Source: Humidesulfovibrio mexicanus
GTDB lineage: Bacteria; Desulfobacterota; Desulfovibrionia; Desulfovibrionales; Desulfovibrionaceae
Direction: 5' to 3'
Assembly: GCF_900188225.1 (NCBI RefSeq)
Contig: NZ_FZOC01000006.1
Location: 1-51,207 of the forward strand
DNA length: 51,207 bases
Part shown: positions 42,143-51,207 of the stretch, one piece after another
How the letters are laid out: each line of letters begins with the position of its first letter
Position numbering within the stretch: the first letter of the stretch is position 1
Made by a program: the position numbers and the translations under genes
Notes under the pieces: generated by a model
What the model saw: only the letters and a program-made list of their open reading frames with translations
Told to the model about the DNA's origin: nothing
The model's database searches: none

Positions 42143-43384
42143 ATGGAGCAGCTGTTGCAGGTGGACATCCGCACCGTGCTGCTGCTCATGTCCCTTGGCA
42201 ACATGGCCGCGGCCGGGCTGCTGGTGTTCTACGGAGCCCTGCGGCGCAACACCCCGGAAGGCGTCTTCACCCTGGCCAAGCTGGTGCTGGGGCCGGGCTG
42301 GCTGCTGCTGCTGCTGCGCGGGTATGTGCCCGACGCGTGCTCCTTCGGCCTGGGCAACGGCCTGCTCATGGCCGGCTTCTGGCTCGAGGCCGCCAGCATC
42401 AAGGTGCTGGACGCCCAGCAGGCCATTCCGCCCGGTCCTGCGCCGCGCGTGTTCCCCCTGGGCGTTGTGGCCGCAGCCATGCTGCTGGGATTCCTGTCCA
42501 CCTGGCTGCTGTCGCATCCCGGTCTACGCATCGCCGCCACCTCCACCGTCGCCTCCGGCTGTTTCGCCCTCTCGGCCTCCCGTCTGTTTTTCGGCGCTTC
42601 CCGGCCCTCGCCCCTGCGCCTTTCCCTGGGCGCGGGCTTCGTGGCCCTCACCCTGGCCACGCTCGGGCGCACGGTCGTGGCCCTCACCAGCGAGGGCTTC
42701 ACCATCTTCAGCACCTCGCCGCTGCACGGAGCGCTGTTCGCCCTGCTCTACACCCTCATGTTCGCCGGAACCTTCGGCCTGGTGCTGGTGCTCAAGGAAA
42801 ACACCGACCGCACCCTGGTGCGCATCGCCACCCAGGACGAGCTTACCGGTGCGCCCAACCGCAGGGCGCTCTTGGCCAACGCCCGCGCCCTGACGGCCAT
42901 GGCCCGGCGCGAGGGCCAGCCGTTGGCCGCCTTCATGCTGGACATCGACCGCTTCAAGCAGGTGAACGACACCTTTGGCCACGCCACCGGCGACGAGGTG
43001 CTGCGCGACCTGGCGCGGGTCATCCGCAACGGCCTGCGCACCTACGACGCCTATGGCCGCTATGGCGGCGAGGAATTCGTGGCCGTGCTGCCCGGACTCG
43101 ACAGACAGGCCGCCCTGCGCGTGGCCGAGCGCATCCGCGCCTCTGCCGAGGCCAGCCAGCCCACGGAAAACCCCCACGTGCGCTACACCGTGAGCATCGG
43201 CGTTGCCCTGTGCGCGGCCGAAGACGACTGCACCGACGAAAACGAGCGCCTGCTTGAACTGCTGGACCGCGCGGACCAGGCCATGTACGAGGCCAAGCGC
43301 CTGGGCAGAAACCGCGTGCAGCTCGAAGCCGCCGAGGAAGACGCAGCCCTCGGCGCCACGCGCGGCACGGACGCCCCCGCGTGA
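42143..43384 (+). CDS. Membrane-bound diguanylate cyclase
   Basis: 413 residues from the ATG at 42143 with GGAGG before it; the in-frame GTG at 42137 has no ribosome-binding site. Six or seven hydrophobic segments (about 8-220) form a MASE-type membrane sensor with no family I can name. The GGDEF domain (about 235-400) has DELTGAPNRRALL, DIDRFKQVNDTFGH and GGEEF (308-312) and should make c-di-GMP. An inhibitory RxxD site (RTYD) lies five residues before the active loop, so product inhibition is expected. The stop overlaps the GTG start of the EamA permease gene. Confidence 0.93.
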   Translation: MEQLLQVDIRTVLLLMSLGNMAAAGLLVFYGALRRNTPEGVFTLAKLVLGPGWLLLLLRGYVPDACSFGLGNGLLMAGFWLEAASIKVLDAQQAIPPGPAPRVFPLGVVAAAMLLGFLSTWLLSHPGLRIAATSTVASGCFALSASRLFFGASRPSPLRLSLGAGFVALTLATLGRTVVALTSEGFTIFSTSPLHGALFALLYTLMFAGTFGLVLVLKENTDRTLVRIATQDELTGAPNRRALLANARALTAMARREGQPLAAFMLDIDRFKQVNDTFGHATGDEVLRDLARVIRNGLRTYDAYGRYGGEEFVAVLPGLDRQAALRVAERIRASAEASQPTENPHVRYTVSIGVALCAAEDDCTDENERLLELLDRADQAMYEAKRLGRNRVQLEAAEEDAALGATRGTDAPA

Positions 43385-44280
43385 ACGGGCTTGCCTCCGG
43401 CGAACGCACCCGAGCCATGTTCCTGCTGGGGGCCACCGCCCTCATCTGGAGTTCCGGCGGCCTGGCCATCAAGGCCGTGGACCTGCCGCCCATGGCCATG
43501 ACCGGCGTGCGCAGCGCCCTGTCCGCCCTCACCCTGGCCGCGCTCTTCCGGGGGCGGCTCGACCTGTCTTTTACGCCCGCGCGCATATGCGCCGCGTTCA
43601 GCTATGCGGCCATGCTCATCACCAACGTTGCCGCCACAAAAATGACCACCGCGGCCAACGCCATCCTGCTGGCCTATACCGCGCCGGTCTATGTGGCGCT
43701 TCTGGCCCCGCGCCTGCTGGGCGAGAAGACCCGCCTGGCGGACTGGCTCTTTGTTGGCGTCACCTTGACGGGCATGGCGCTGTTCTTTCTGGACAAGATG
43801 TCCGCGCAGGGGCTGTGGGGCAACCTTGTGGCCGTGGGCACGGGCGTCAGCTACGCGGCCTTCACCCTGTCCATGCGCGCCCAGGCCCTGCAAAACAAGG
43901 CGAACGCCTCGCCCGTGGAGGGCGTGCTCTGGGGCCATGCGCTCACGGCGCTCATCGGCCTGCCCTTCCTGCTGCCGGAGCTTTCCCAGGGACGGCCGGA
44001 CCTGGCCGGATGGGCCGGGCTCGCCTACCTGGGCGTAATCCAGCAAGGGCTGTCCCTGGCGCTCTACGTGTGGTGCATCGCGCGGCTGGGCGCGCTGGAA
44101 GCCATCCTCATCATGACCCTGGAGCCCATTCTGAACCCGGTGTGGGTGGCCTTCGGCCTGGGCGAGCTGCCCGGCCTGTGGGCCTGCGTGGGCGGCGGGG
44201 TGGTGCTGGCGGCCGTCACCCTGCGCGGCGTGGCGCAAGTCAGACCGCAAGCAACCAAAAGCCCTGGCAAAACGGGCTGA
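43381..44280 (+). CDS. EamA/DMT-family permease
   Basis: 299 residues from GTG at 43381, overlapping the cyclase stop (GTGA). About ten hydrophobic helices in two EamA repeats: ALIWSSGGLAIKAVDLPPMAMTGVR, TTAANAILLAYTAPVYVALLAPRLLGE in the first, and GVIQQGLSLALYVWCIARLGALEAILIMTLEPILNPVWVA in the second. The family exports or exchanges metabolites such as amino acids; substrate unknown. Translational coupling to a diguanylate cyclase does not by itself show a functional link. Confidence 0.92.
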   Translation: MNGLASGERTRAMFLLGATALIWSSGGLAIKAVDLPPMAMTGVRSALSALTLAALFRGRLDLSFTPARICAAFSYAAMLITNVAATKMTTAANAILLAYTAPVYVALLAPRLLGEKTRLADWLFVGVTLTGMALFFLDKMSAQGLWGNLVAVGTGVSYAAFTLSMRAQALQNKANASPVEGVLWGHALTALIGLPFLLPELSQGRPDLAGWAGLAYLGVIQQGLSLALYVWCIARLGALEAILIMTLEPILNPVWVAFGLGELPGLWACVGGGVVLAAVTLRGVAQVRPQATKSPGKTG

Positions 44281-44324
44281 AATCGACTACGCTCTACGCA
44301 CTGCCGCGCCCAAAGGAGCCCCCC

Positions 44325-45866
44325 GTGATCGCCATCGCCCGCACCGCAGCCCTGCTGGGCATAGAGGCCGTGCCCGTGTCCCTGGAAGTGGACCTGGCCC
44401 GGTCCGGAATGCCCGCCTTCACCCTGGTTGGCCTGGCCGAAGGGGCCGTGCGCGAGGCCAAGGAGCGCGTGCTCTCGGCCCTCAAAAATGCCGGGCACCG
44501 GCTGCCGCCCGCGCGCATCACCGTGAATTTGGCCCCTGCGGACCTGCGCAAGGAGGGCAGCGCCTACGATCTGCCCCTGGCTTTGGGCCTGCTGGCCGCT
44601 GCCGAGGAACTGGACGCCGAGCGCCTGGAGGGCTGGATGCTGGCGGGCGAGCTGTCCCTGGACGGGCGCATCGGCCCGGTGCCGGGGGTGCTGCCCCTGG
44701 CCATGGCCGCACGCGAGCAGGGCTGCAAGGGAGTCATCGTGCCTGCGGAGAACGCGGCCGAGGCCGCCGTGGCGCAGGGCGTGGACGTGTTCGGCGCGGC
44801 CACCCTGGCCGAGGCCGTGGGCATCGTTTCGGGCGCGCTGTCGCCCCGGGCCGTACAGGTGGACGTGGAGGCCCTGTGGGCCGAGCAGGAGGCCGCCGCG
44901 GGCGACTATTCCGAGGTCAAGGGCCAGGACCACGCCAAGCGCGCCATAGAGATCGCCGCCGCAGGCGGGCACAACCTGCTCTTCGTGGGCCCGCCGGGCA
45001 GCGGCAAGACCATGCTGGCCCAGCGCATCCCCACCGTGCTACCGCCCTTGTCCTTCGACGAGGCCCTGGAGGTGACCAAGATCTACTCCGTGGCCGGGAT
45101 GCTCCCGCGCGAGACCGCGCTCATCGTGCGCCGCCCCTTCCGTCCGCCGCACCACACCATCTCGGACGCCGGGCTCATCGGCGGCGGGGCCAACCCCAGG
45201 CCCGGCGAGGTGTCGCTGGCGCACCGGGGCGTGCTCTTCCTGGACGAACTGCCGGAGTTCAAGAAGCACGTGCTGGAGGTGCTGCGCCAGCCCCTGGAGG
45301 ACGGCCGGGTTACCATCAGCCGCGCCGCGCTGTCCCTCACCTACCCGTCGGACTTCATGCTCGTGGCGGCCATGAACCCCTGCCCCTGCGGCTACCTGAC
45401 GGACGACCGGCACGAATGCACCTGCCAGCCGCTGGCCATCGCCCGCTACCGTTCGCGCATCTCCGGCCCGCTCATGGACCGCATCGATCTACAGGTGGAA
45501 GTGCCCGCCGTGCCGTATGACGACCTGAAAGCCCCGCGCGGCAGCCGCGACTCCGCGGCCATGCGCCAGGGCATCCTCAAGGTGCGCGCCATCCAGGCCG
45601 AACGGTACAAGGGCCTGCGCATCCGCCTGAACAGCGAGTTGACAGGCGCGGCTTTGGAGTGCTGGTGCCAAGTGGGCGAGGCGGAGCAGCGCTTCCTCGG
45701 CCAGGCCGTGCACCGCCTGGGCCTCTCGGCCCGGGCCTATACGCGCGTCTTGCGCATCGCCCGCACCATAGCCGACCTGGAAGACGCGGAGGCCATCGGC
45801 ATCGGGCACCTGGCCGAGGCCATCAACTTCCGCACCATGGACCGCGTGAACCCGCCGGGGGCGTGA
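44325..45866 (+). CDS. comM: YifB/ComM family Mg-chelatase-like AAA+ ATPase
   Basis: 513 residues from GTG at 44325 with AAAGGAG before it; the longer frame upstream is a shadow. N-terminal Lon-like ChlI domain (about 1-170: ARSGMPAFTLVGLAEGAVREAKERV, VNLAPADLRKEG), AAA+ domain with Walker A GPPGSGKT (about 222-229), GVLFLDELPEF (Walker B) and MNPCPCG, and a C-terminal Mg-chelatase domain (RIDLQVEVPAV). In naturally competent bacteria ComM is a helicase that helps branch migration when incoming DNA is integrated; the gene also occurs widely in others. Two CxC-type motifs (NPCPCGY, HECTCQP) fit the zinc motif of the family. Confidence 0.96.
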   Translation: MIAIARTAALLGIEAVPVSLEVDLARSGMPAFTLVGLAEGAVREAKERVLSALKNAGHRLPPARITVNLAPADLRKEGSAYDLPLALGLLAAAEELDAERLEGWMLAGELSLDGRIGPVPGVLPLAMAAREQGCKGVIVPAENAAEAAVAQGVDVFGAATLAEAVGIVSGALSPRAVQVDVEALWAEQEAAAGDYSEVKGQDHAKRAIEIAAAGGHNLLFVGPPGSGKTMLAQRIPTVLPPLSFDEALEVTKIYSVAGMLPRETALIVRRPFRPPHHTISDAGLIGGGANPRPGEVSLAHRGVLFLDELPEFKKHVLEVLRQPLEDGRVTISRAALSLTYPSDFMLVAAMNPCPCGYLTDDRHECTCQPLAIARYRSRISGPLMDRIDLQVEVPAVPYDDLKAPRGSRDSAAMRQGILKVRAIQAERYKGLRIRLNSELTGAALECWCQVGEAEQRFLGQAVHRLGLSARAYTRVLRIARTIADLEDAEAIGIGHLAEAINFRTMDRVNPPGA

Positions 45867-45881
45867 CGCCATAGGCAGCCC

Positions 45882-45920
45882 AAACAAAAACGCCGGGCGC
45901 CCGCGTACAGGCATCCGGCG
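45882..45920 (-). terminator. Rho-independent terminator of the outer-membrane protein genes
   Basis: On the minus strand CGCCGG (45920-45915) pairs with CCGGCG (45896-45891) around an inner GCC/GGC, followed by TTTTTGTTTGG. It starts about 20 bases after the stop at 45940. Confidence 0.65.
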
Positions 45921-45939
45921 CATGTCGGACCGGGAAACG

Positions 45940-47070
45940 CTAGAATGAGTATCTGAGCCGCAGAGCCGCGCCCAGTTCGCTGGCGCTGTCCTGACCTATG
46001 CGCACACCCTCGTTGGTGGCTGTGAGGATATTATTGGTGCCGTAAAGGGATGTGGGGTTCTCGATGGTGGGCCGAGCGGTCCACAGCCGCCCGCTGGCCT
46101 CCAGGCCCAGGCTCAGCTTCTCAGCCACAGGCACATCCCCGCGCAGGGTGAGGCCGAACAGTCCGGACACGAGGGTCTCGTTCACCGAGCGCTTGGCCGA
46201 CCAGGTCGGGCTGCGCTTGATTGCGATCAATGGTATTGTGGTGTCAAGCCCCTGGCTAGCCTCCAGGTCGGCCCAGCCCACAAGCAGCGCCGCGCTGGCC
46301 AGGGCTTCTACCCGCGCGCCGCCGGGCAGCGCGAAGCTCATGCCCGCGCGCACTTCCGGCCCGATATCGGTGGTGCGGATGGTCTCAACCATGCTGGCGC
46401 TGTGGCTGGCGGTAATCGCCGCATAACGGGTGGAGACCTTGTAGCGCTGCGTGCTGGCATACAGGCCCGCGCCGAACACAGGGGTTGCGGTCACGGCCCC
46501 GCTGCCCGGCCGCCAGTCGTCGCCCTTGCCCTCCAGTCCGAAACGAAGCTCGAAGGCGTCCTGCGAGATGGAGACACGGCTCGTGGCGCCGCCATCGATA
46601 GTCTTATCGATACCGCCAATCCAGTTGTAAGAGGGGTCGACGCTCAGGAGTATGAGAAAATTGCCCGCCCCGGGATCCACCACCCCGCTCCTTCTGGCGG
46701 AGCCTCCGGAATAGCTGAATTCGCCCACCAGACGGAGCTGGCGCAGGCCCGGCACTTCCAGACCTATCTCGCTCTCCGCGGCGATGGAGACGGACGGCCC
46801 GAAGACGGCGTCCGGCCTGGAAATGTCCGCGACGGCCAGCTTGGTCCCTGCGGCGTTAGTGATGATGTCCGAGCCCTTGTACCGCTGGGGCGCCAGGTAC
46901 TTGGCCCCGGCGCTCACGGTGATGGAAGTGGCGCCGTCCCTGACCGTGGCGGACTCGCCCGGCAAAGGGTCTGCGGCCAGGCAGTGGCCGGAGAAGACGA
47001 AAAGGATCAACAAGGCGAGACACACGCTGGCGCTAAGGGTGCGGGCGCGGAGGAGGGACAGGGGGGGCAT
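45940..47070 (-). CDS. Outer-membrane beta-barrel protein, paralog A
   Basis: 376 residues from the ATG at 47070, with AGAAGAGGTGGCC before it; a GTG six bases upstream is in frame. Signal peptide with cleavage after GHCLAA (about residue 33). The mature protein alternates hydrophobic and polar residues through many predicted beta-strands and ends in RLRYSF, the C-terminal Phe signature for BAM-dependent insertion. It is closely related to the next upstream gene (47213-48334): [67 protein letters not shown] and [11 protein letters not shown] recur. No defined family is recognised; ligand unknown. Confidence 0.83.
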   Translation of the reverse strand: MPPLSLLRARTLSASVCLALLILFVFSGHCLAADPLPGESATVRDGATSITVSAGAKYLAPQRYKGSDIITNAAGTKLAVADISRPDAVFGPSVSIAAESEIGLEVPGLRQLRLVGEFSYSGGSARRSGVVDPGAGNFLILLSVDPSYNWIGGIDKTIDGGATSRVSISQDAFELRFGLEGKGDDWRPGSGAVTATPVFGAGLYASTQRYKVSTRYAAITASHSASMVETIRTTDIGPEVRAGMSFALPGGARVEALASAALLVGWADLEASQGLDTTIPLIAIKRSPTWSAKRSVNETLVSGLFGLTLRGDVPVAEKLSLGLEASGRLWTARPTIENPTSLYGTNNILTATNEGVRIGQDSASELGAALRLRYSF

Positions 47071-47212
47071 GGCCACCTCTTCTTTTCAAGCACAGTGCCA
47101 AAACGCCACAGTACATGTCAACCCATTCCATGTCGATCATTATCCTCACGCCGTGCGCCTGGCCAATCGCGCGGGGCCGGGGGCGTGACGCCGCCCCGAA
47201 CAGCCCCCAAGC

Positions 47213-48334
47213 CTAGAAGGTATAATTCAGCCGCAAGGCCGCGCCCAGTTCGCTGGCGCTGTCGTGGCCGATGCGCACGCCTTCGTTGGTGCCCGTGGCC
47301 ACCACTCCGGTGCCGCCGAGGGACGTGGGGTTGTCGATGGTGGGCCTGCTGGTCCAGATGCGGCCGCTGGCCTCCAGGCCCAGGGTGCATTTCTCCGCCA
47401 CGGGCATATCCCCGCGCAGGGTAAGGCCGAACAGGCCGGAGACCAGCACCTCGTTCTCGGACTGCTCGGCCGAATAGGTCGGGCTGCGCTTGCGCGGATC
47501 CCAGTTCGGCGCGACGGCGTTCAACACCTGGCTGGCGCCAAGGTCCGCCCACCCCACAAGAAGCGCCGCGCTGGCCATGGCCGAGAGCGTGGCCCCGCCG
47601 GGCAGCTCCGCCTTGATCCCTGCCCGCAGCTCCGGCCCGATGTCGGTGGTGCGCATGGTTTCCGACATATTGTAGGTGTCGGAGTTCGAGACCGCTTCAA
47701 GCCGCGTGGAAACCTTGTAGCGCTGCGTGGCCGCGTAGAGGCCCACGCCGAACACGGGCGTGGCGGTCAGCAGTCCTTCCCCGGACTGCCAGCGCGAACC
47801 GTCGCCCTCCAGTCCGAGGCGCAGGTCGAAGTTGTCCAGGGCTATGGAAACCCGGGTCGTGGCGCTTCCGCCAGCTATGGGGGCGATGCCGCCGATCCAG
47901 TTGTAGGCGGGATCGACGCTGATAAAAATGATGGTGTTCACGGCACCAGGCGACACCAGCCCGGAACTGCGGGCGGAGCCGCCGACGTAGCTAAACTCTC
48001 CCACCAAGCGGATTGTGCTCAGTCCCGCCAACTCCAGGGATGTCTTGCGCTCCGCAGCCAGACTGACGGACGGCGCGAACATTGCGTCCGGCCTGGAAAT
48101 GTTCGTGTCGGCTATCTTGACCCCGACACCCCAGTAGATCATGTCCGAGCCCTTGTACTGCTGAGGCATCAGGTACTTGGCCCCGGCGCTTACGGTGATG
48201 GAGCCGGTGTCGTCGGACACGGTGCCGGAGGCGTCGGGCATGGGGCTGGCGGCCAGGCCGTGGCCGGAGAAGACGAAAAGGCTCAGCAGCCCAGCACATA
48301 AGGCTATGCCAAGCGGGCGGACCAGGGGGGGCAT
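47213..48334 (-). CDS. Outer-membrane beta-barrel protein, paralog B
   Basis: 373 residues from the ATG at 48334, preceded by AGAAGAGGTGACC; an in-frame start 15 codons upstream lies in the shared leader. The signal peptide ends after GHGLAA. It shares most strands with paralog A, including the ends [15 protein letters not shown] and [15 protein letters not shown]. The leaders are also similar from a TTGAC (48382-48386 and 47117-47121) to the start codon, so the duplication included the regulatory region. The two genes are tandem, 142 bases apart, and each could be transcribed from its own promoter. Divergence is strongest in predicted loops, as expected for surface-exposed parts. Confidence 0.83.
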   Translation of the reverse strand: MPPLVRPLGIALCAGLLSLFVFSGHGLAASPMPDASGTVSDDTGSITVSAGAKYLMPQQYKGSDMIYWGVGVKIADTNISRPDAMFAPSVSLAAERKTSLELAGLSTIRLVGEFSYVGGSARSSGLVSPGAVNTIIFISVDPAYNWIGGIAPIAGGSATTRVSIALDNFDLRLGLEGDGSRWQSGEGLLTATPVFGVGLYAATQRYKVSTRLEAVSNSDTYNMSETMRTTDIGPELRAGIKAELPGGATLSAMASAALLVGWADLGASQVLNAVAPNWDPRKRSPTYSAEQSENEVLVSGLFGLTLRGDMPVAEKCTLGLEASGRIWTSRPTIDNPTSLGGTGVVATGTNEGVRIGHDSASELGAALRLNYTF

Positions 48335-48455
48335 GGTCACCTCTTCTTTTTCAAACACGGTGCCAAAACGCAACGACATCCGTCAACCATTATTTATATC
48401 GATATTTTTCACACAGCGCTGGCTGGCCTGCCGCCAGGCCGCCACGGCGTACGCT

Positions 48456-48493
48456 GCCCCGAACAGGCCGGCCGCAAGGCCGCGCCCAGTTCG
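48456..48493 (-). pseudogene. Relic of the 3' end of a third paralog
   Basis: GCCCCGAACAG (48456-48466) and a 23-base stretch at 48471-48493 match 47193-47203 and 47230-47252 exactly, the 3' flank and last codons of paralog B. In paralog B the two blocks are 26 bases apart; here they are 4 bases apart, so the stop region was deleted. No body of a third gene remains. Confidence 0.65.
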
Positions 48494-48666
48494 GCTGCGC
48501 CGCAAACTCAAAAGCAAAACAGCCAACTGCAGAAACGCTTCGCCTGCTTTACTCGCCTCCTGTAAAAGAATACGTGGGCACAACGCACAACGGACAACTC
48601 AAGTTTTCTTCCAGAGAGTCCGATGAAGACGCAATGCAACACATGCAAGTGAGACCAGGAGGCGAC

Positions 48667-50988
48667 ATGTCACGCATCAAGAGCCTTGGAACCGTCCTCA
48701 TCCTCTCCGTGGTCCTCGTCATCGCCGCGGCCGTGGCGGGAATCGTCCTGTATGTATCAAAAAGTTCATACAACATCAGCCTGCATCTTGAACAACAGGC
48801 CATGGAGCAGATTTCCTCGGCAACGCAGATGTCCCTTGACCGGTACATAGAAGGCACGAAGACCATTGTGGATTCGCTGGCGGCGCAAAAAGCCCTTACG
48901 GAGGCGTTTGAAGGCGACCCCAAGCGCGCCAAGGACCGGTTGCGCGAATATATCAAGATCCACAAGGAATACTGGGCCCTGTTCATCTTCGACGCCAACG
49001 GCGTCATCCTGGCCGGGTACAACGCCAAGGGCGACGACCTCACCGGGCAAAGCCGCGCCGACCGCGACTACGTGAAGGCCGTGCTCGGCGGCCAAGACCT
49101 CTTCCTCGCCAAGGAGGTCATCAAGGCCAAAAGCGGCGATGGCGACCTGCTCATCTTCTCCGTCGCGCGGGCCGTCAAGGACGCCAACGGAAAGGTGCTC
49201 GGCGGCGTGGGGGCCTTCCCCAAGTGGGAAACGTTCACCCAGGCCTTCATCGATCCGCCCCGCTTCGGCGAGCGCGGCTACGGATTCATGCTCGACGCCA
49301 AAGGCCGGATCATCGCCCACGCGCTGGACAAGAGCCTGATGCTCAAGGACATCTCCGACCTGGACTTCGTGCGCAAGAGCCTGGAACTGAAGAACGGCAC
49401 GCTCTTTTATGACTGGAAGGGCGAAGAGAAGTTCATGACCGTAAGCACCGATCCGGACACGGGCTGGGTGGTCTGCATGAGCGCCTACGTGGACGAGATG
49501 ACCGCCCAGGCGCGCACCCAGCGCAACGTGCTCATCGGCATCGGCCTCGCGGCCCTGCTGGCCCTTGTCGGCGGCATCACCCTCCTGGTTCGCCGACAGG
49601 TGGCGTCCCCCATCAACGAAATCAAGAACTTCACCAAGGCCATCGCCGAGGGCGACCTCAAGGCCGAACTGGGCGCGACCTTCCACTACGAACTGGCCGA
49701 CCTGGCCCAGAACATCCGCGCCATGGTGGCGGAACTCAAGGTCAAACTCGGCTTCGCCCAGGGCGTGCTTTCGGGCATCGTCCTGCCGGCTGCAGCCGTG
49801 GACAAGGACAACCGCGTCACCTTCGTCAACCCCGAAATGCTCGAAACGTTGGAACTTACCGGAACACCCTCCACCTACCTGGGGCAGACCTCCGGCACGA
49901 TGATCTACAACGACGAGAAGCGCGACACCCTGTCCCTGAAGGCCCTGCGCGAAAACAAGAAGCTGCAGGCCGAGGTGGGCTACGACACGCGCTCCGGCAC
50001 ACACAAGGTATTCGATGTCACCAGCACGCCCATCCACGACCTGGACGGCAACCTGCTGGGCACGCTGGCCCTGTGGTTCGAGCTCACCGACATCCGCGAG
50101 CAGCAGAAGAAGATCGAGGAGCAGAACCAGCGCATCGCCCGGGCCGCCGCCGCGGCCAACACCGTCAGCGACCAGGTGGCCAGCGCCTCCGAGGAGCTGG
50201 CCGCGCAGATCGAACAGTCGAGCCGCGGTTCGGACGAGCAGCGCGAACGCACGGCCGAAGCCGCCACCGCCATGGAGGAGATGAACTCCACCGTCATGGA
50301 GGTGGCCAGAAGCGCGGGCACTGCTTCCGACCTCGCCGACCAGGCCAAGCAGAAGGCCCAGCAGGGTGCCGACCTGGTGAACCAGGTCGTCGAGACCATC
50401 AGCGGCGTGGAACGCCAGTCCATGGCCCTCAAGACCGACATGACCGAGTTGGGCAAGCAGGCCGAGGGCATCGGCCAGATCATGAACGTCATCAGCGACA
50501 TCGCCGACCAGACCAACCTGCTGGCCTTGAACGCCGCCATCGAGGCCGCCCGCGCGGGCGACGCCGGGCGCGGCTTCGCCGTGGTGGCCGACGAGGTGCG
50601 CAAGCTGGCCGAGAAGACCATGCACGCCACCAACGAGGTGGGCGACTACATCCGCGCCGTGCAGGAAAGCGCGCGCAAGAACATCCAGAACACCGAGACC
50701 GCCACCCAGGCCGTGCAGACCAGCACGCAACTGGCGCACAGGTCCGGCGAGGCCCTGCGCGAAATCGTCGGCATGGTGGATTCCACGGCCGACCAGGTGC
50801 GCGGCATCGCTACGGCCAGCGAGGAACAATCCGCCGCAAGCGAGGAAATCAGCCGCTCCACCGAGCAGATCAACCGCATCGCCGCGGAGACCGCCGAGGC
50901 CATGCGGCAGTCCGGGCAGGCCGTCAGCGACCTCGCCCGGCTGGCCTCGGACCTGAAGGGCATCATCAGCGACATGAACAAGAGCTAA
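48667..50988 (+). CDS. Methyl-accepting chemotaxis protein with Cache sensor and PAS domain
   Basis: 773 residues from the ATG at 48667 (CCAGGAGGCGAC before it). First membrane helix about 7-29, periplasmic double-Cache-type sensor about 35-280 ([54 protein letters not shown]), second helix about 286-307, HAMP about 308-360, PAS about 370-480, and signalling domain about 500-773. The kinase-contact hairpin is the conserved [21 protein letters not shown]. Two-module Cache domains bind small molecules such as amino acids or carboxylates. Glutamines in the helices (EEQSAASEE) could be CheD substrates; cheD lies at 19554. No che genes are next to it. Confidence 0.95.
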   Translation: MSRIKSLGTVLILSVVLVIAAAVAGIVLYVSKSSYNISLHLEQQAMEQISSATQMSLDRYIEGTKTIVDSLAAQKALTEAFEGDPKRAKDRLREYIKIHKEYWALFIFDANGVILAGYNAKGDDLTGQSRADRDYVKAVLGGQDLFLAKEVIKAKSGDGDLLIFSVARAVKDANGKVLGGVGAFPKWETFTQAFIDPPRFGERGYGFMLDAKGRIIAHALDKSLMLKDISDLDFVRKSLELKNGTLFYDWKGEEKFMTVSTDPDTGWVVCMSAYVDEMTAQARTQRNVLIGIGLAALLALVGGITLLVRRQVASPINEIKNFTKAIAEGDLKAELGATFHYELADLAQNIRAMVAELKVKLGFAQGVLSGIVLPAAAVDKDNRVTFVNPEMLETLELTGTPSTYLGQTSGTMIYNDEKRDTLSLKALRENKKLQAEVGYDTRSGTHKVFDVTSTPIHDLDGNLLGTLALWFELTDIREQQKKIEEQNQRIARAAAAANTVSDQVASASEELAAQIEQSSRGSDEQRERTAEAATAMEEMNSTVMEVARSAGTASDLADQAKQKAQQGADLVNQVVETISGVERQSMALKTDMTELGKQAEGIGQIMNVISDIADQTNLLALNAAIEAARAGDAGRGFAVVADEVRKLAEKTMHATNEVGDYIRAVQESARKNIQNTETATQAVQTSTQLAHRSGEALREIVGMVDSTADQVRGIATASEEQSAASEEISRSTEQINRIAAETAEAMRQSGQAVSDLARLASDLKGIISDMNKS

Positions 50989-50997
50989 GCATGGGAA

Positions 50998-51018
50998 CCA
51001 GGGGGCGCCGCCCCCTGG
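50998..51018. repeat. Perfect palindrome 1 of the tandem hairpin cluster
   Basis: CCAGGGGGCG and CGCCCCCTGG around one central C, 9 bases after the chemoreceptor stop. Together with the next two palindromes it resembles extragenic repeat elements of the REP kind. Confidence 0.75.
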
Positions 51019-51025
51019 ACCCCCG

Positions 51026-51048
51026 CCAAAGGGCCGCGGGCCCTTTGG
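51026..51048. repeat. Perfect palindrome 2 of the tandem hairpin cluster
   Basis: CCAAAGGGCC (51026-51035), GCG loop, GGCCCTTTGG (51039-51048), 7 bases after palindrome 1. Confidence 0.75.
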
Positions 51049-51051
51049 AAT

Positions 51052-51117
51052 CCCTTTGCCGAGCATGATGGCCCGGACGGCGCGTGCGCCGTCCGGGCCA
51101 TCATGCTCGGCAAAGGG
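51052..51117. repeat. Perfect 66-bp inverted repeat (32-bp arms)
   Basis: The arm 51052-51083 is the exact reverse complement of 51086-51117, with only GT between. Each arm starts CCCTTTGCCGAGCATGATGG. It contains no gene and ends the chemoreceptor transcript or acts as a separate element. After it, positions 51118-51207 show nothing I can name. Confidence 0.85.
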
Positions 51118-51207
51118 TTCTGGCGAAAGAGGATACGGTCTAGGGAGCGGCGGCGGCTCCAGATGCTGTACCTAAAACGCTCCCGTTTCTGGGGGCCATG
51201 CTCACGG

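Noticed and set aside
47071-48386. TGGCAC-N5-TTGA, a sigma54-like sequence before both outer-membrane protein genes
   Set aside because: The -12 element has GA instead of GC, and transcription would begin inside the ribosome-binding site. The likeness between the two is explained by duplication of the leader.
48766-51066. A 766-residue frame on the minus strand
   Set aside because: It is antisense to the chemoreceptor gene and rich in His, Gly and Val without recognisable motifs.

Overview
The window is a high-GC chromosomal segment. The gene repertoire and codon use suggest a sulfate-reducing deltaproteobacterium of the Desulfovibrio group (Desulfovibrionales): many sigma54 regulators, c-di-GMP proteins, a ferredoxin-nitroreductase fusion, a cysteine-rich CGGC protein, a CBS-ACT protein, and a CRP/FNR site of the type described for Desulfovibrio HcpR. 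No 16S gene or other decisive taxonomic marker is present, so this is inference. No tRNA, rRNA, CRISPR array, intact transposase or prophage was recognised.

Layout. 1-1.8 kb: tail of an Rhs toxin gene ending in a phospholipase A2-like domain with a candidate immunity gene, then an orphan Rhs tip with its own small membrane protein, then a relic of a third Rhs junction. 1.8-12.2 kb: housekeeping and envelope genes (ispG, a DUF389 protein, an rlmB-type rRNA methyltransferase, an mltD-like lytic transglycosylase) and a lipoprotein/GGDEF-EAL pair. 12.4-15.2 kb: a lysine 2,3-aminomutase translationally coupled to an ATP-grasp ligase. 15.3-20.9 kb: a compact operon of three pseudopilins, a large pilin-anchored protein with two lectin-type folds, a small exported protein, cheD and a glutaminyl cyclase. 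20.9-26 kb: lgt, an unknown gene, a 0.7-kb promoter-to-terminator stretch without a convincing gene, an EF-hand protein, a ferredoxin-nitroreductase and a nucleoside transporter.

26.2-27.7 kb: a DUF2778 (Tlde1-type) peptidoglycan-targeting effector and a periplasmic candidate immunity protein, in sequence of less typical composition. 27.8-34.7 kb: regulatory region with a PAS-sigma54 activator, its divergent probable target gene, matching palindromes on both sides of the activator gene, and an HD-GYP/NtrX-like response-regulator pair. 34.8-45.9 kb: mostly core functions (CBS-ACT, YdjC deacetylase, dolichyl-phosphate-mannose-synthase-like glycosyltransferase, nadE, lepA, lepB, diguanylate cyclase, EamA permease, comM/yifB). 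45.9-51.2 kb: two tandem paralogous outer-membrane proteins with a relic of a third, a methyl-accepting chemotaxis protein, and three consecutive perfect palindromes.

Common threads are interbacterial competition (Rhs-PLA2 and DUF2778, each followed by a candidate immunity gene), surface attachment (lectin-bearing pseudopilins), and signalling by c-di-GMP, chemotaxis and sigma54. Start codons were chosen from ribosome-binding sites and family alignment; several differ from the longest open frame because antisense and upstream frames stay open in this GC-rich DNA.
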